Notes: a model not told the origin generated them from the sequence alone. DNA of 64,000 nt from Mucilaginibacter pallidiroseus (GCF_007846085.1 NZ_VOEJ01000002.1:372001-436000); one strand, 5' to 3'. Shown: positions 41,723 through 52,335, numbered from the stretch's first letter. Numbers and translations: made by a program.

Positions 41723-43861
41723 ATGTTTAAAAAATTTTATACAGTGGTTGTAGTGGCTGCCACACTGGCCTGCAACGCATCTCCTACCGTTACAACCAAT
41801 GCTCCTCAACGTAAAGTTGGCGCGGCAGATTTAACGCCGGATTTGCAGCAAAGCGTGGTTTGCCGCCAGGTAGCCGAAATGGTTACGCGTTTCAACTATA
41901 AAAAAGTACCGCTTAATGATTCGATCTCAGCGATAATCTATACCAACTACCTTAAAAGGCTCGATGAAAACCACAGCTATTTGTTAGCTACAGATGTTGC
42001 CGACTTTAATCAGTATAAAACTACGCTTGATGATGACATTAAAGCGGGCAACCTTAACAACGCCTTTTATATTTTCAATGTATTCCAGAAACGCTATACC
42101 GAGTATGTTAATTTTTCGATAGCTCAATTGGCAAAAAGCTTTGATTTTACCAAGAACGAAACTTTTGTTTACGACCGTGACAGCCTGCCATACGCAGCTG
42201 ATGTTAATGAGTTGCACAACCTTTGGGCGCAACGCGTAAAGTACGATTTACTCAACCTGCAGCTTACCGGCAAGTCATTGGCAGAGAACAAGGAGACGTT
42301 GAAAAAACGTTATTCAAATATCCTTTCACAATCCAACAAGCTAAACAACCAGGACGTCTTCCAGGCGTTTATGGATGCTTTTACTGAAGCTATCGATCCG
42401 CATACCAACTACTTTACGCCTCAAAACGCAGCCAATTTTAATATTGACATGTCGCGCTCTTTGGAAGGTATTGGTGCTACCCTGCAATCGGTAAACGAGT
42501 ATGTAACAATTAAATCAATTGTTGCCGGTGGCCCTGCCGATAAAAGCAAGCAGGTGAATGTTGAGGACCGTATCATAGCCGTAGCGCAAGGCAAAACCGG
42601 TGCTTTCCAGGATATTGTAGGTTGGAGAATAGAGAACGCTATCGCGCTAATACGTGGTGCAAAAGGCACAACTGTACGCTTACAGTTATTGCGCACAGGC
42701 GTTAACGGCAAACCACGTACTATTGAACTGGTGCGCGAGAAGATCATCCTGAAAGATATTTCTGCTCAAAAGGAAATACGCACGTATAACAACAACGGCA
42801 AACAAGTTAAAATTGGAGTAATATCTATCCCTGCTTTCTACCTTGACTTTAACGATTACAAAGCCGGCAACCCAAATTACAAAAGCACCACACGCGATGT
42901 TAAGTTGATTTTGGACACCCTTAAACGCGAAAACGTTGACGGTATAGTAATCGATCTTCGCGAAAACGGCGGTGGTTCATTAATGGAAGCCATTGAGCTA
43001 ACCGGTTTATTTATCAAAACCGGCCCTGTAGTGCAGGTTAGAGATGCCCGTAACCAGGTTGAAGTTGACCCGGATGAAGACCCGGCAATAGCTTATGCAG
43101 GGCCGATGGCTGTATTGGTTGACCGCTTTAGTGCATCTGCATCAGAGATCTTCTCGGCAGCTATCCAGGATTATGGCCGCGGAATTATCCTGGGTACACA
43201 AACCTATGGTAAAGGCTCTGTGCAAAATGCAATCGATTTGGATAAGGTAATTAATCCTACCATAAAAGATAAGTTAGCTTCGTTGACAGGTAAAAATAAA
43301 TCGGTAGCTGTTGGCAGCCAAAATAAATTTGGCCAGCTTAACCTTACTATAGCTAAGTTTTACCGTATAAGCGGCGGTGCTACCCAGCACAAAGGCGTTA
43401 TACCTGATATTCAGTTCCCGTCTGTTATTCCTTTGGATAAATATGGCGAGGATACCGAGCCGTCTGCTATGCCATACGATGTTATTGCTAAAACTGACTT
43501 TACCAAGTTTGGCAATTTTACGCCGGTAGTACCTGAGCTTAAAAAGTTGCATGACCAACGCATGAGCACTAGCGACAGCTACAAATACTTGCTCGAGGAT
43601 ATTGCTGAAGTAAAAAAACAAAGTGCCGAAAAAAGCATTACGCTTAACGAGGTTCAATTGAAGAAGCAGCGCGATGCCGACGAGCAGAAAGCACTTGAGC
43701 GTAATAATTTACGCAGGGTGGCATTAGGTTTAAAACCGCTCAAAAAAGGTGAAGCTAAACCTAAAAACGAGGACCTCGATTTCCTTAAACGCGAAGCCGG
43801 TCAAATCCTTACCGACTATATTTCGCTTGATAACAAGATAATGTCTGTAACTCAGAAATAA
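41723..43861 (+). CDS. Carboxy-terminal processing protease (S41, Tsp/Prc-like)
   Basis: 712 residues from the ATG at 41723, which starts a hydrophobic signal (MFKKFYTVVVVAATLACNA); an upstream ATG at 41681 would add 14 residues. The Cys in TLACNA could be lipidated but the lipobox is imperfect. The N-terminal Tsp domain (residues 50-230) precedes a PDZ domain (SRSLEGIGATLQSVNEYVTIKSIVAGGPADKS). The S41 core has nucleophile S472 in SASAS-E and general base K497 in YGKGSVQ, exactly 25 residues apart as in E. coli Tsp. A DUF3340-type C-terminal part follows. It degrades or trims periplasmic proteins. Confidence 0.94.
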   Translation: MFKKFYTVVVVAATLACNASPTVTTNAPQRKVGAADLTPDLQQSVVCRQVAEMVTRFNYKKVPLNDSISAIIYTNYLKRLDENHSYLLATDVADFNQYKTTLDDDIKAGNLNNAFYIFNVFQKRYTEYVNFSIAQLAKSFDFTKNETFVYDRDSLPYAADVNELHNLWAQRVKYDLLNLQLTGKSLAENKETLKKRYSNILSQSNKLNNQDVFQAFMDAFTEAIDPHTNYFTPQNAANFNIDMSRSLEGIGATLQSVNEYVTIKSIVAGGPADKSKQVNVEDRIIAVAQGKTGAFQDIVGWRIENAIALIRGAKGTTVRLQLLRTGVNGKPRTIELVREKIILKDISAQKEIRTYNNNGKQVKIGVISIPAFYLDFNDYKAGNPNYKSTTRDVKLILDTLKRENVDGIVIDLRENGGGSLMEAIELTGLFIKTGPVVQVRDARNQVEVDPDEDPAIAYAGPMAVLVDRFSASASEIFSAAIQDYGRGIILGTQTYGKGSVQNAIDLDKVINPTIKDKLASLTGKNKSVAVGSQNKFGQLNLTIAKFYRISGGATQHKGVIPDIQFPSVIPLDKYGEDTEPSAMPYDVIAKTDFTKFGNFTPVVPELKKLHDQRMSTSDSYKYLLEDIAEVKKQSAEKSITLNEVQLKKQRDADEQKALERNNLRRVALGLKPLKKGEAKPKNEDLDFLKREAGQILTDYISLDNKIMSVTQK

Positions 43862-43881
43862 TTTATAGGTACTTATACCGC

Positions 43882-43914
43882 AAGAGGCTGCCCAAAAGGT
43901 AGCCTCTTTTGTTT
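43882..43914 (+). terminator. Intrinsic terminator of the S41 protease gene
   Basis: AAGAGGCT / AGCCTCTT with inner GCC/GGT pairs, then TTGTTTT. Confidence 0.88.
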
Positions 43915-44093
43915 TACGCCGCCTAATGATTTTGATTTAAAAAGTCTGACGATCATTAACCGATAGCAGCCCTTAATACGGCTCCCGCAAGTGTGCACTT
44001 ACCGACTAATTATCCCCGTTAGCCTAATATCTCTAACGTTAGGCTCGTATTTGATACAACTTTGTACCAACAAAACACAAAAACTTAACTATC

Positions 44094-44189
44094 ATGATCA
44101 CGCTATTTACAATCCCCGCAGCATTGATAATGTCTTTAATAACCACCGCTATTATCCTTATTGGGCTTATTGGTAAATTAATTTGCTGA
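44094..44189 (+). CDS. Candidate 31-residue membrane peptide
   Basis: ATG at 44094 to TGA at 44187-44189. The product has two short polar ends and one long hydrophobic helix (IPAALIMSLITTAIILIGLIG), ending GKLIC. The size, a single helix and a basic/cysteine end are typical of real small membrane proteins. It lies 41 bp before the DUF2945 gene. There is no homology evidence and no Shine-Dalgarno sequence, as for most genes here. Confidence 0.4.
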   Translation: MITLFTIPAALIMSLITTAIILIGLIGKLIC

Positions 44190-44230
44190 TTGGCAGGCAT
44201 CTTGCTTATTCCTTATTCAAATACATCAAC

Positions 44231-44455
44231 ATGAAAAAGGGAGACACCGTACACTGGGCCTGGGGCTCATCAGAAGCCGAAGGCAAAATTGAGAAAAAGC
44301 ATACCGAGCCTGTAACTAAAACGATTAAAGGCAGCAAAGTAAAACGTAATGCCAGTAAAGACAAGCCCGCTTTTGAAGTGAAACAAAAACACGGCGGGAA
44401 AGTACTTAAGTCGGAAAGTGAACTTAAAAGGGCGGCAAATAAAAACGCTTCTTAA
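44231..44455 (+). CDS. DUF2945 (hypervirulence-associated TUDOR-like) protein
   Basis: 74 residues from the ATG at 44231. The start MKKGDTVHWAWGSSEAEGKIEKKHTEPVTKTIKGSKVKRNAS and the end FEVKQKHGGKVLKSESEL follow the DUF2945 pattern (GD.V.W.wg...a.G.v ... A........gG..vlKs.sEL). It folds as a small SH3/Tudor-like barrel. Basic and cytoplasmic; molecular role unknown despite the family name. The tail (KRAANKNAS) is basic. Confidence 0.85.
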   Translation: MKKGDTVHWAWGSSEAEGKIEKKHTEPVTKTIKGSKVKRNASKDKPAFEVKQKHGGKVLKSESELKRAANKNAS

Positions 44456-44538
44456 CATTATAATAACATTAAGTGATTTTTAATTAACGCAGAGGTAACA
44501 TTGCCGAAATACATTTGCATTAAAATAATATTAAGCAA

Positions 44539-45273
44539 ATGTTAAAACTTGTTTTCAAGGCTGCGTTAACTATCATTTTCACAATAAGTTTAAGTACAGT
44601 ACTAAAAGCCCAAAATTACAAAACCGGTACCTGGGGGATTGCTACCATCACCTTACCAGGTGATAGTGCTCATCATTGGGGCGGCTACATTGAATTACAA
44701 GCCCGCGCTAATGAAATAGCCAACCAATTTTTTTACTACGAAACCAAAGGTGGTGTAAGTTATGACATTGCTAAAAATTACATAGCACTCATTGGTACCG
44801 GCCGTTATGTTACCAAAGACTTTACCAATCTTGAAGCCCCGCCTACCGTTCAGGAGTTTAGGTTATGGGAGCAGTTCACCATCAACTCTTTTCTAGACAG
44901 GCTAAAACTTGAGCACCGCTATCGTGCAGAGCAGCGCTGGCTTAACGGCATATATCGCAATCGCTTCCGCTACAGGCTTAACGTGGTAGTGCCACTTAAT
45001 CACAAAAAGGTTGAGGCCAAAACATACTTTATATCCGTTTTCGACGAGTTGTTTTTCAACAATAAGGCACCGCATTTTGAACGTAACCGCTTTTCGGCAG
45101 CATTTGGTTACCAGTTTGATAAATCATTAAGTGTGCAAGCCGGCTACCTTGATCAGTATAATTACAACTTAACATCTTCCGGGGCAAAAAATAATATTGC
45201 CATAGTTGTGCAGTACCGCATCAATCGTAAAAACAGCAAACCTAAAGAACATATACCCGGTGCTAACGATTAA
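44539..45273 (+). CDS. DUF2490 outer-membrane beta-barrel protein
   Basis: 244 residues with a signal peptide (MLKLVFKAALTIIFTISLSTVLKA-Q). Alternating strands with aromatic belts (YIELQARANEIANQFFYYETKGGVSYDI, KNYIALIGTGRYVT, RLKLEHRYRAEQRWLNGIYRNRFRYRLNVVVPL) match DUF2490, a barrel family of unknown role. The last strand before the tail is NNIAIVVQYRINR. A TACATTTG box at 44510-44517, 21 nt before the ATG, is a good -7 element. Confidence 0.88.
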   Translation: MLKLVFKAALTIIFTISLSTVLKAQNYKTGTWGIATITLPGDSAHHWGGYIELQARANEIANQFFYYETKGGVSYDIAKNYIALIGTGRYVTKDFTNLEAPPTVQEFRLWEQFTINSFLDRLKLEHRYRAEQRWLNGIYRNRFRYRLNVVVPLNHKKVEAKTYFISVFDELFFNNKAPHFERNRFSAAFGYQFDKSLSVQAGYLDQYNYNLTSSGAKNNIAIVVQYRINRKNSKPKEHIPGAND

Positions 45274-45298
45274 ATAATCATTAAATACAAAATTTCAA

Positions 45299-45329
45299 TT
45301 GCACTTTCCTGTTTTTGCGCTTAACTTAG
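45299..45329 (+). promoter_or_regulatory. Promoter of enolase
   Basis: TTG at 45299-45301, 20-nt spacer, TAACTTAG at 45322-45329 (one mismatch to TAnnTTTG). The leader is about 45 nt. Confidence 0.55.
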
Positions 45330-45375
45330 CCTCCCAATCAGTATTTTAACACACACTTAAACAAATCTGACATAA

Positions 45376-46677
<1,302 letters not shown>

Positions 46678-46702
46678 CTTATAGCAAATAGCTAAAGCAC
46701 TA

Positions 46703-46731
46703 AGCCCTGGCATATGTCAGGGCTTTTTTGT
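46703..46731 (+). terminator. Intrinsic terminator of eno
   Basis: AGCCCTGGCA / TGTCAGGGCT (one G-T pair), 2-nt loop by strict pairing, then TTTTTTG. Confidence 0.88.
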
Positions 46732-46788
46732 TATCTGGCTTTGCCACTGCTCAAACCTTATTGGCACTCTGCAGGTTATTTATAAGCT

Positions 46789-47856
46789 ATGGCTACACCA
46801 CTGCTTCAATTTACCGACCGCGGCATTTACTGCGAACAGGGCCGATTTTACATCGACCCATGGAAACCTGTTGATGATGCGGTGATAACCCACGCCCACG
46901 CAGATCACGCCTATTTTGGTCATAAAAACTACCTGGCGCATCATTTGTCTCGCGAGGTGATGCTATACCGCCTTGGCGATATAAACCTGCGCACAATTGA
47001 GTACGGAGAAACCGTTACCAAGCACGGGGTTAAAATAACCTTATACCCGGCAGGGCACGTGATAGGTTCGGCTCAAATTAGGGTGGAATATAAAGGGCAG
47101 GTTTGGGTAGTATCAGGAGACTATAAAACTGAAGATGATGGCATATCAACACCATTTGAGCCGGTAAAGTGTCATCATTTCATATCAGAGTGTACATTCG
47201 GTATGCCTATTTACAACTGGAAACCCCAGGCAGACCTTTTTGTAGACGTTAATAACTGGTGGGCTAATAACGTTCAAAACGGGGTTGCCACGGTAATAGT
47301 TGGCTACTCGTTAGGCAAAGCCCAGCGCATCCTGCAAAATCTTGATCTTAGCATTGGCAAGGTTTACACGCATGGTGTTATAGAAAACACGAATGAAGCA
47401 TTGCGGCGCAACGGCATCATTTTAAACCCAACCGAGCGTATTACCATCGACTCCAAAAAAGAAGAGGTACGTAAAGGCATTATACTGGCCCCGCCATCGG
47501 CAGTAGGTACGCCCTGGATGCGTAAGTTTCAGCCGTATAGCTTTGGTTATTGCAGCGGATGGATGGCGCTTCGTGGTGCCAAACGCCGCCGCGCGGCCGA
47601 CAGGGGTTTCATCATGTCTGATCATGCCGACTTCCCTGGCTTGGTAAGTGCAATTGATGCTACCGGTTGCGAGTGCGTTTACCTTACACACGGATACACG
47701 GCATCATTTAGCCGTTACCTGAGCGAGATAGGTTTTAACGCCCGCGAAGTGCATACCCTTTACGGCGGCGAGGAAGAAGATGCGAGCATTACAGAAGGCG
47801 AAGAAAAGGACGAAACTGCCCCGTCGGGCGATATTAAAAAAGAGCTTGCTGTATGA
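46789..47856 (+). CDS. Ligase-associated DNA exonuclease (metallo-beta-lactamase fold)
   Basis: 355 residues. The metal site is the H-x-H-x-D-H motif VITHAHADHAYFG near residue 35, with further ligands at LYPAGHVIGSA, SGDYKTEDD and SDHADFPGL. The beta-CASP-like region is reduced. This SNM1/Pso2-related family is encoded next to an ATP-dependent DNA ligase, as here, where the ligase ATG overlaps its stop by 4 nt. It is thought to trim DNA ends before sealing. The C-terminus is acidic (GGEEEDASITEGEEKDE). Confidence 0.93.
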   Translation: MATPLLQFTDRGIYCEQGRFYIDPWKPVDDAVITHAHADHAYFGHKNYLAHHLSREVMLYRLGDINLRTIEYGETVTKHGVKITLYPAGHVIGSAQIRVEYKGQVWVVSGDYKTEDDGISTPFEPVKCHHFISECTFGMPIYNWKPQADLFVDVNNWWANNVQNGVATVIVGYSLGKAQRILQNLDLSIGKVYTHGVIENTNEALRRNGIILNPTERITIDSKKEEVRKGIILAPPSAVGTPWMRKFQPYSFGYCSGWMALRGAKRRRAADRGFIMSDHADFPGLVSAIDATGCECVYLTHGYTASFSRYLSEIGFNAREVHTLYGGEEEDASITEGEEKDETAPSGDIKKELAV

Positions 47857-49475
47857 AAAATTTTGCACAACTTTTTTTGGCGCTCGATGAAACCAATAAA
47901 ACCAACGAGAAGGTAAAGGTTATTAAGGATTACTTTATTAAAGTACCTGATACCGATAAAATGAATATGCTGGCGCTGTTTACAGGCCGCAGGCCTAAAC
48001 GCCCAATCAATTCAACGCTTATACGCACTTGGGCCGTTGAGGCATCGCATATACCGGCATGGCTTTTTGAAGAAAGCTACCACGTTGTGGGCGATCTGGC
48101 CGAAACCATGTCATTATTGATGCCCGAGAGCACCAATACAAGCAGCAAGACACTTACCGAGTGGATAGCAGAGATAAACATGCAGGCTGCACGTACGGAA
48201 GACGAAAGAAAGGAATGGCTCCTGGCATCATGGGCCATGCTTGACAGGCAGGAGCGGTTTGTGTTTAACAAAATACTTACCGGAAGCTTCCGTGTGGGGG
48301 TGTCACAAAATTTGGTCATTAAAGCATTGGCAGATGTAACCGGCATTGAGGCGCCGGCACTTACCCACCGTATAATGGGTAGTTGGATGCCCGATAATTA
48401 TACGTTTGACCAGCTGGTGCAGGAGCAAAGCGCGGCTGACAATATCTCCCGCCCTTACCCTTTCTTTCTTGCCTACCCTATCCAGGAAACGTCAGAAAAA
48501 AGCAAAACTGCCGATGAAATACAGGCAGCCCTTGGCCCTGCCGAAGAATGGCAGGCCGAGTGGAAATGGGACGGCATACGTGCCCAAATGATAAAGCGCG
48601 ATGGGCAGATATTTATTTGGAGCCGCGGCGAGGATTTGGCTACAGAAAAGTTTCCGGAGCTGCATCCATTTCTTAATGCCCTGCCAGATGGTACCGTGCT
48701 TGACGGCGAGATATTAAGCTTCCAGAGCGGTCTGCCCTTACCTTTCGGCATATTGCAAACACGCATTGGCCGTAAAACGCTGAGCAAAAAAATATTGACC
48801 GATAGCCCGGTAGCTACCATTGTATATGATTGCCTGGAGTATAACGGCGAAGACATCAGGCAAAAAACCCAAAGCGAGCGCAGGCTGATACTGGAGAAAT
48901 TGCAGCAACAAACGGAGTTTCCGGAAGTGTTCAGAATTTCGGCACTTATTGATTTTAGCAGCTGGAACGAGTTGGCTGTTACACGCGAACAGTCGAGAGC
49001 GATGATAGCCGAAGGCATTATGCTTAAGCGTAAAAACGCCACATACCAGGTGGGCCGCCGCCGTGGCGATTGGTGGAAATGGAAAATAGACCCGCTATCG
49101 GTAGATGCAGTTATGATATACGCCCAAAAGGGGCACGGCCGCCGCGCCGACCTTTATACCGACTACACCTTTGCCGTTTGGGATGGTGACAAGCTGGTGC
49201 CCTTTGCCAAAGCATACTCGGGCCTTACAGATCAGGAAATAAACAAGGTAGACTACTTTATAAAACGCAACACGCTCGAAAAATTTGGTCCTGTGCGCAC
49301 CGTTAAGCCGGAGTTAGTTTTTGAAATTGGCTTTGAGGGCATCAATAAATCAAACCGGCACAAGTCGGGCATTGCATTGCGCTTTCCCCGCATACTGCGT
49401 TGGCGGCAGGACAAACCTAAAGAAGAGGCCGACACCATTGAAAGCCTGCGCGCGCTGCTTGGCGAAAATGAGTAA
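47853..49475 (+). CDS. ATP-dependent DNA ligase
   Basis: 540 residues. N-terminal helical DNA-binding domain (1-200), adenylation domain with the nucleophile K238 in E-W-K-W-DGIRAQ (motif I KxDG reads KWDG), motif III TVLDGEI, IV GIMLKRK and V WWKWK, then the OB domain. It belongs to the bacterial Lig B-type group that occurs with an exonuclease, a DEXH helicase and the PdeM phosphoesterase. Only the exonuclease is here. It seals nicks, probably in damage repair. It ends 2 bp before a convergent gene with no terminator between. Confidence 0.95.
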   Translation: MKNFAQLFLALDETNKTNEKVKVIKDYFIKVPDTDKMNMLALFTGRRPKRPINSTLIRTWAVEASHIPAWLFEESYHVVGDLAETMSLLMPESTNTSSKTLTEWIAEINMQAARTEDERKEWLLASWAMLDRQERFVFNKILTGSFRVGVSQNLVIKALADVTGIEAPALTHRIMGSWMPDNYTFDQLVQEQSAADNISRPYPFFLAYPIQETSEKSKTADEIQAALGPAEEWQAEWKWDGIRAQMIKRDGQIFIWSRGEDLATEKFPELHPFLNALPDGTVLDGEILSFQSGLPLPFGILQTRIGRKTLSKKILTDSPVATIVYDCLEYNGEDIRQKTQSERRLILEKLQQQTEFPEVFRISALIDFSSWNELAVTREQSRAMIAEGIMLKRKNATYQVGRRRGDWWKWKIDPLSVDAVMIYAQKGHGRRADLYTDYTFAVWDGDKLVPFAKAYSGLTDQEINKVDYFIKRNTLEKFGPVRTVKPELVFEIGFEGINKSNRHKSGIALRFPRILRWRQDKPKEEADTIESLRALLGENE

Positions 49476-49477
49476 GC

Positions 49478-51022
49478 TTACTGCTTTATAACCGCTATGG
49501 TTGGCGATCGCTCACTTTCATTCTTCATCCTATCTATAGCCGTAATTACATAAAAATAAGTTTGCCCCTGGCGCACATTGCTATCCTGGTAAAGTGTAGC
49601 AGTATCATATTGTATGTGCAGGATATTTCTAGGGTCGTTAAGGTCGATGTTTTTGTTATCTTCAAAACGGTATATCACGTAGCCATATGCAGCTTCGCCA
49701 TCGCTGGCCGGCAAAGGTGCCTCCCATTTAAGCATAACGCCACTGCGGTCTTGCGCTGCGGTAAAACTTTGAGGCGGCAACGGCGGTACCGAGTCGCGCC
49801 AAAGCATTGGCGGGGGCAAAGCCGGGTATTTGTAAAAATCATGCTTCAGAGTATCGGCCAGGTGATTTGCATTTGCCATCAGCGTTTGCGAACGGAAGTA
49901 AACACTTCCCTGTACCCTTGGGTTAGCTCTCATCAGCCTCAACTGGTTGGGTATTTCTGACGGATTCTTAAAAGCGGGGCTGCGTTGTTCGTAAAAGCGG
50001 TACGGGCCCTGGCCTATGTATAAGTGGCGGTTATAAGTATTCAGGCTCCACCAGTTAAGCAACTTATCAAAAGCAGCAGCTCGGTTACCAATTTGCCAGT
50101 ATATCTGCGGGTTAATATAATCAATCCAACCCTCACGCGTCCATTTGCGGGTATCAGCAAAGTTTTCGAAGTAAGACGAACCACCGGCGGTTTCAGAGCC
50201 ATCGGGATGCTGCCTGATGTTCGCCCAGATGCCAAAGGGACTGATACCAAACTTCATACGTGGTTTGTATTTATGTATGCTATCATTAAGCATATGTACC
50301 AGTTTATCCACATTGTCGCGGCGCCAATCACGTATATCATCAAAACCTTCACCGTACTGGGCAAAAGCATCGGCATCATTAATAACCTGACCGCGCACGG
50401 GGTATGGATAAAAATAATCGTCCATGTGTATCCCGTCTACATCGTAATTTTTAACTACGTCTAAAATTACCTGTACTATGTATTCCCTCACCTCCGGTAT
50501 GCCGGGATTAAACAACTTTATCCCCTCATAAATAAAAAACCACTCGGGCTTGGTGCGCGTAATGTGATTATCGGCAATCAGGTTAAAACGGCCATCAAAT
50601 GTAGCACGGTATGGGTTAAACCAAGCATGCAACTCCATGCCACGCTTGTGCGCCTCGGTAACCGCAAACTCCAACGGGTCGTAAGTTGGTGCCTTGCCTT
50701 GGGTACCTGTCAGGTATTTTGACCACGGCTCGCGGCTTTTGCTATAAAAAGCATCGGCAGCAGGTCTTACCTGGAACATAATTGCATTTATGCCCATTTG
50801 CTGGTGGGTATTAAACTGGCTCAACAAATCTCGTTTTTGCACTTCGGCAGTAGCAAGCGAGTTGCGCGGCCAGTCAAGGTTTACCACGGTGGCTATCCAA
50901 ACGCCTCTAAACTCGTACTTAGGTTCGGTTTTGGGCGCAGTGGCAAGCGTATCCTGGGCTATTGAAAAAGAGTGTGTAGAAACAAGAAGAATTAAGGCAA
51001 ACAGTATTTTATAGAAACGCAT
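49478..51022 (-). CDS. Glycosyl-hydrolase-like 10 (GHL10/DUF187) secreted protein
   Basis: 514 residues with a signal peptide (MRFYKILFALILLVSTHSFSIA-Q). A TIM-barrel GHL10 domain spans about 35-380: EFRGVWIATVVNLDWP, INAIMFQVRPAADAFY, GMELHAWFNPYRA, DVDGIHMDDYFYPYP and IDYINPQIYWQIG. Asp residues in HMDDYF are candidate catalytic acids. A fibronectin III-like domain follows (PPQSFTAAQDRSGVMLKWEAPL ... YQDSNVRQGQTYFYVITAIDRMKNES). The likely substrate is peptidoglycan or a related glycan, by analogy with DigH of E. coli. Confidence 0.92.
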   Translation of the reverse strand: MRFYKILFALILLVSTHSFSIAQDTLATAPKTEPKYEFRGVWIATVVNLDWPRNSLATAEVQKRDLLSQFNTHQQMGINAIMFQVRPAADAFYSKSREPWSKYLTGTQGKAPTYDPLEFAVTEAHKRGMELHAWFNPYRATFDGRFNLIADNHITRTKPEWFFIYEGIKLFNPGIPEVREYIVQVILDVVKNYDVDGIHMDDYFYPYPVRGQVINDADAFAQYGEGFDDIRDWRRDNVDKLVHMLNDSIHKYKPRMKFGISPFGIWANIRQHPDGSETAGGSSYFENFADTRKWTREGWIDYINPQIYWQIGNRAAAFDKLLNWWSLNTYNRHLYIGQGPYRFYEQRSPAFKNPSEIPNQLRLMRANPRVQGSVYFRSQTLMANANHLADTLKHDFYKYPALPPPMLWRDSVPPLPPQSFTAAQDRSGVMLKWEAPLPASDGEAAYGYVIYRFEDNKNIDLNDPRNILHIQYDTATLYQDSNVRQGQTYFYVITAIDRMKNESERSPTIAVIKQ

Positions 51023-51219
51023 TAAGCAGCATATTTTTATTAGGGAGTCGCAAAGATATAAACTCCCGGTTAAGCAGTTTTATTATCGATATAATAATTA
51101 CGGCCATTTTGTGTTTTAATCATAATGTACTTATTTTAGCCGTTCACCTGCAATTACAGGCGTTTAAAACCGGTTACATTTTAAGTATGCCGTTAATTTT
51201 TGCTAATTTTAATTATCTA

Positions 51220-51251
51220 TTGCTAACGTAGCAACAATACAAGCTTATTGT
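51220..51251. promoter_or_regulatory. Two adjacent inverted repeats upstream of the coiled-coil gene
   Basis: TTGCTA-acg-TAGCAA (51220-51234) abuts ACAATA-caagct-TATTGT (51234-51251). A -7-like TAACTTTA follows at 51260-51267, 12 nt before the ATG at 51279; the repeats cover the -33 region. Confidence 0.35.
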
Positions 51252-51278
51252 AGTTACATTAACTTTAACTAATAAACT

Positions 51279-52202
51279 ATGGAGTACGTTCCACAACCCG
51301 AGCAACAGGCACCTAAAAACAACTCGAACGTTATATACTTTTTGATAGCGGTTGTTATAGCCCTTTTGGGTACCGACGTTTATCTGTATACACAGAAAAA
51401 GCAGTCGGATACGAAGATTGTTTATCAAAACGATGAGAAAACAAGGTTACAAACAGAACTTGACAGCCTTGAAGCGCAAATAGAACAGGTTAACGCGGGC
51501 CGTGCAAAAATGACTGCAGAAATGCAGGCTAAAAATGATTCGTTACGTTCAAAAATCCGAGTACTGCGTAAGGAGCTGGCCAAAGGTAAGCTTACCAAAG
51601 CCGAGCTTAGCCGTGCTCAGGAAGATGTTAAGCAGCTGCGTTATTTTGTAACCAAGTATACTGCAGATATTGAAGAGCTTAAAAAACAAAATACATCCTT
51701 AGTGACAGAGCGTGATACGCTGAAGAGCAGTTTGAACACCGTGAGCCAAAAGGCCACCGCGCTCGAGCAAAAAAACCAGGAGTTGGATACCAAGGTAAAA
51801 ATAGCATCGGCCATTAAGGTTGGTAGTGCCGAGGTTGTAGCTTATAAGGTTAAAAGCAATGGTAAAGAAGATGATGTTACTAAAGCCAAACAGGCAACTA
51901 AGCTGAAAGTAAACTTCACGGTAGCAAGTAATGCCGTTGCCGAGAAGGGCCTGCATGATGTTTACCTGCGCGTTATTGACCCTACAGGCAATTTAATTGT
52001 ACAATCAGATTCGGGAACCTTTAACGCCGATAGCCAGGACTTACAGTTTACGTATAAAACGGCTATTGATTTCCGTGACGATGGCAGTGCTTACACTATC
52101 GATTGGGTTAACCCGACGCTGCCTTTCCAAAAAGGCACCTACACAATTATCCTTTATGCAGATGGTTATACGATGGGCAAAAGCAGCGTAACACTTAAAT
52201 AA
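51279..52202 (+). CDS. Membrane-anchored coiled-coil protein
   Basis: 307 residues. A short cytoplasmic start (EYVPQPEQQAPKNN), one membrane helix (NVIYFLIAVVIALLGTDVYLYT, residues 18-39), then a long coiled coil at about 45-170 (LDSLEAQIEQVNAGRAKMTAEMQAKNDSLRSKIRVLRKEL ... SQKATALEQKNQELD). A C-terminal beta-sandwich-like domain ends LPFQKGTYTIILYADGYTMGKSSVTLK. It resembles uncharacterised Bacteroidota envelope proteins; no known function. Single-gene unit. Confidence 0.75.
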   Translation: MEYVPQPEQQAPKNNSNVIYFLIAVVIALLGTDVYLYTQKKQSDTKIVYQNDEKTRLQTELDSLEAQIEQVNAGRAKMTAEMQAKNDSLRSKIRVLRKELAKGKLTKAELSRAQEDVKQLRYFVTKYTADIEELKKQNTSLVTERDTLKSSLNTVSQKATALEQKNQELDTKVKIASAIKVGSAEVVAYKVKSNGKEDDVTKAKQATKLKVNFTVASNAVAEKGLHDVYLRVIDPTGNLIVQSDSGTFNADSQDLQFTYKTAIDFRDDGSAYTIDWVNPTLPFQKGTYTIILYADGYTMGKSSVTLK

Positions 52203-52225
52203 CTTTTATAAAGCCTTTAGATGCG

Positions 52226-52259
52226 AAATCCCGATGGTTAAATACCATCGGGATTTTTT
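52226..52259 (+). terminator. Intrinsic terminator of the coiled-coil gene
   Basis: AAATCCCGATGGT / ACCATCGGGATTT, 13 perfect pairs, 5-nt loop, T run. Confidence 0.93.
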
Positions 52260-52335
52260 GTGCTGTGAATTTATCGCATAAACTGTTGCAGTAACGCTTT
52301 ACTCGTAACCTGCTACAAGTATATTAAATACAAAG

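Noticed and set aside
43991..44176. 61-codon plus-strand frame before the DUF2945 gene
   Set aside because: Mixed composition and no start context; the overlapping 31-codon frame at 44094 codes for a much more protein-like membrane helix.
44452..44468. TTAACA-TTATA-ATAACA before the DUF2490 gene as a Pho-type box
   Set aside because: One half-site has a mismatch and it is about 42 bp from the -7 box; too weak to claim, though it could be tested with the site at 54977.
45345..45365. TTAACA-CACAC-TTAAAC in the eno leader as a third Pho-type box
   Set aside because: It lies downstream of a good promoter, the second half-site is imperfect, and enolase is not expected in a phosphate regulon.
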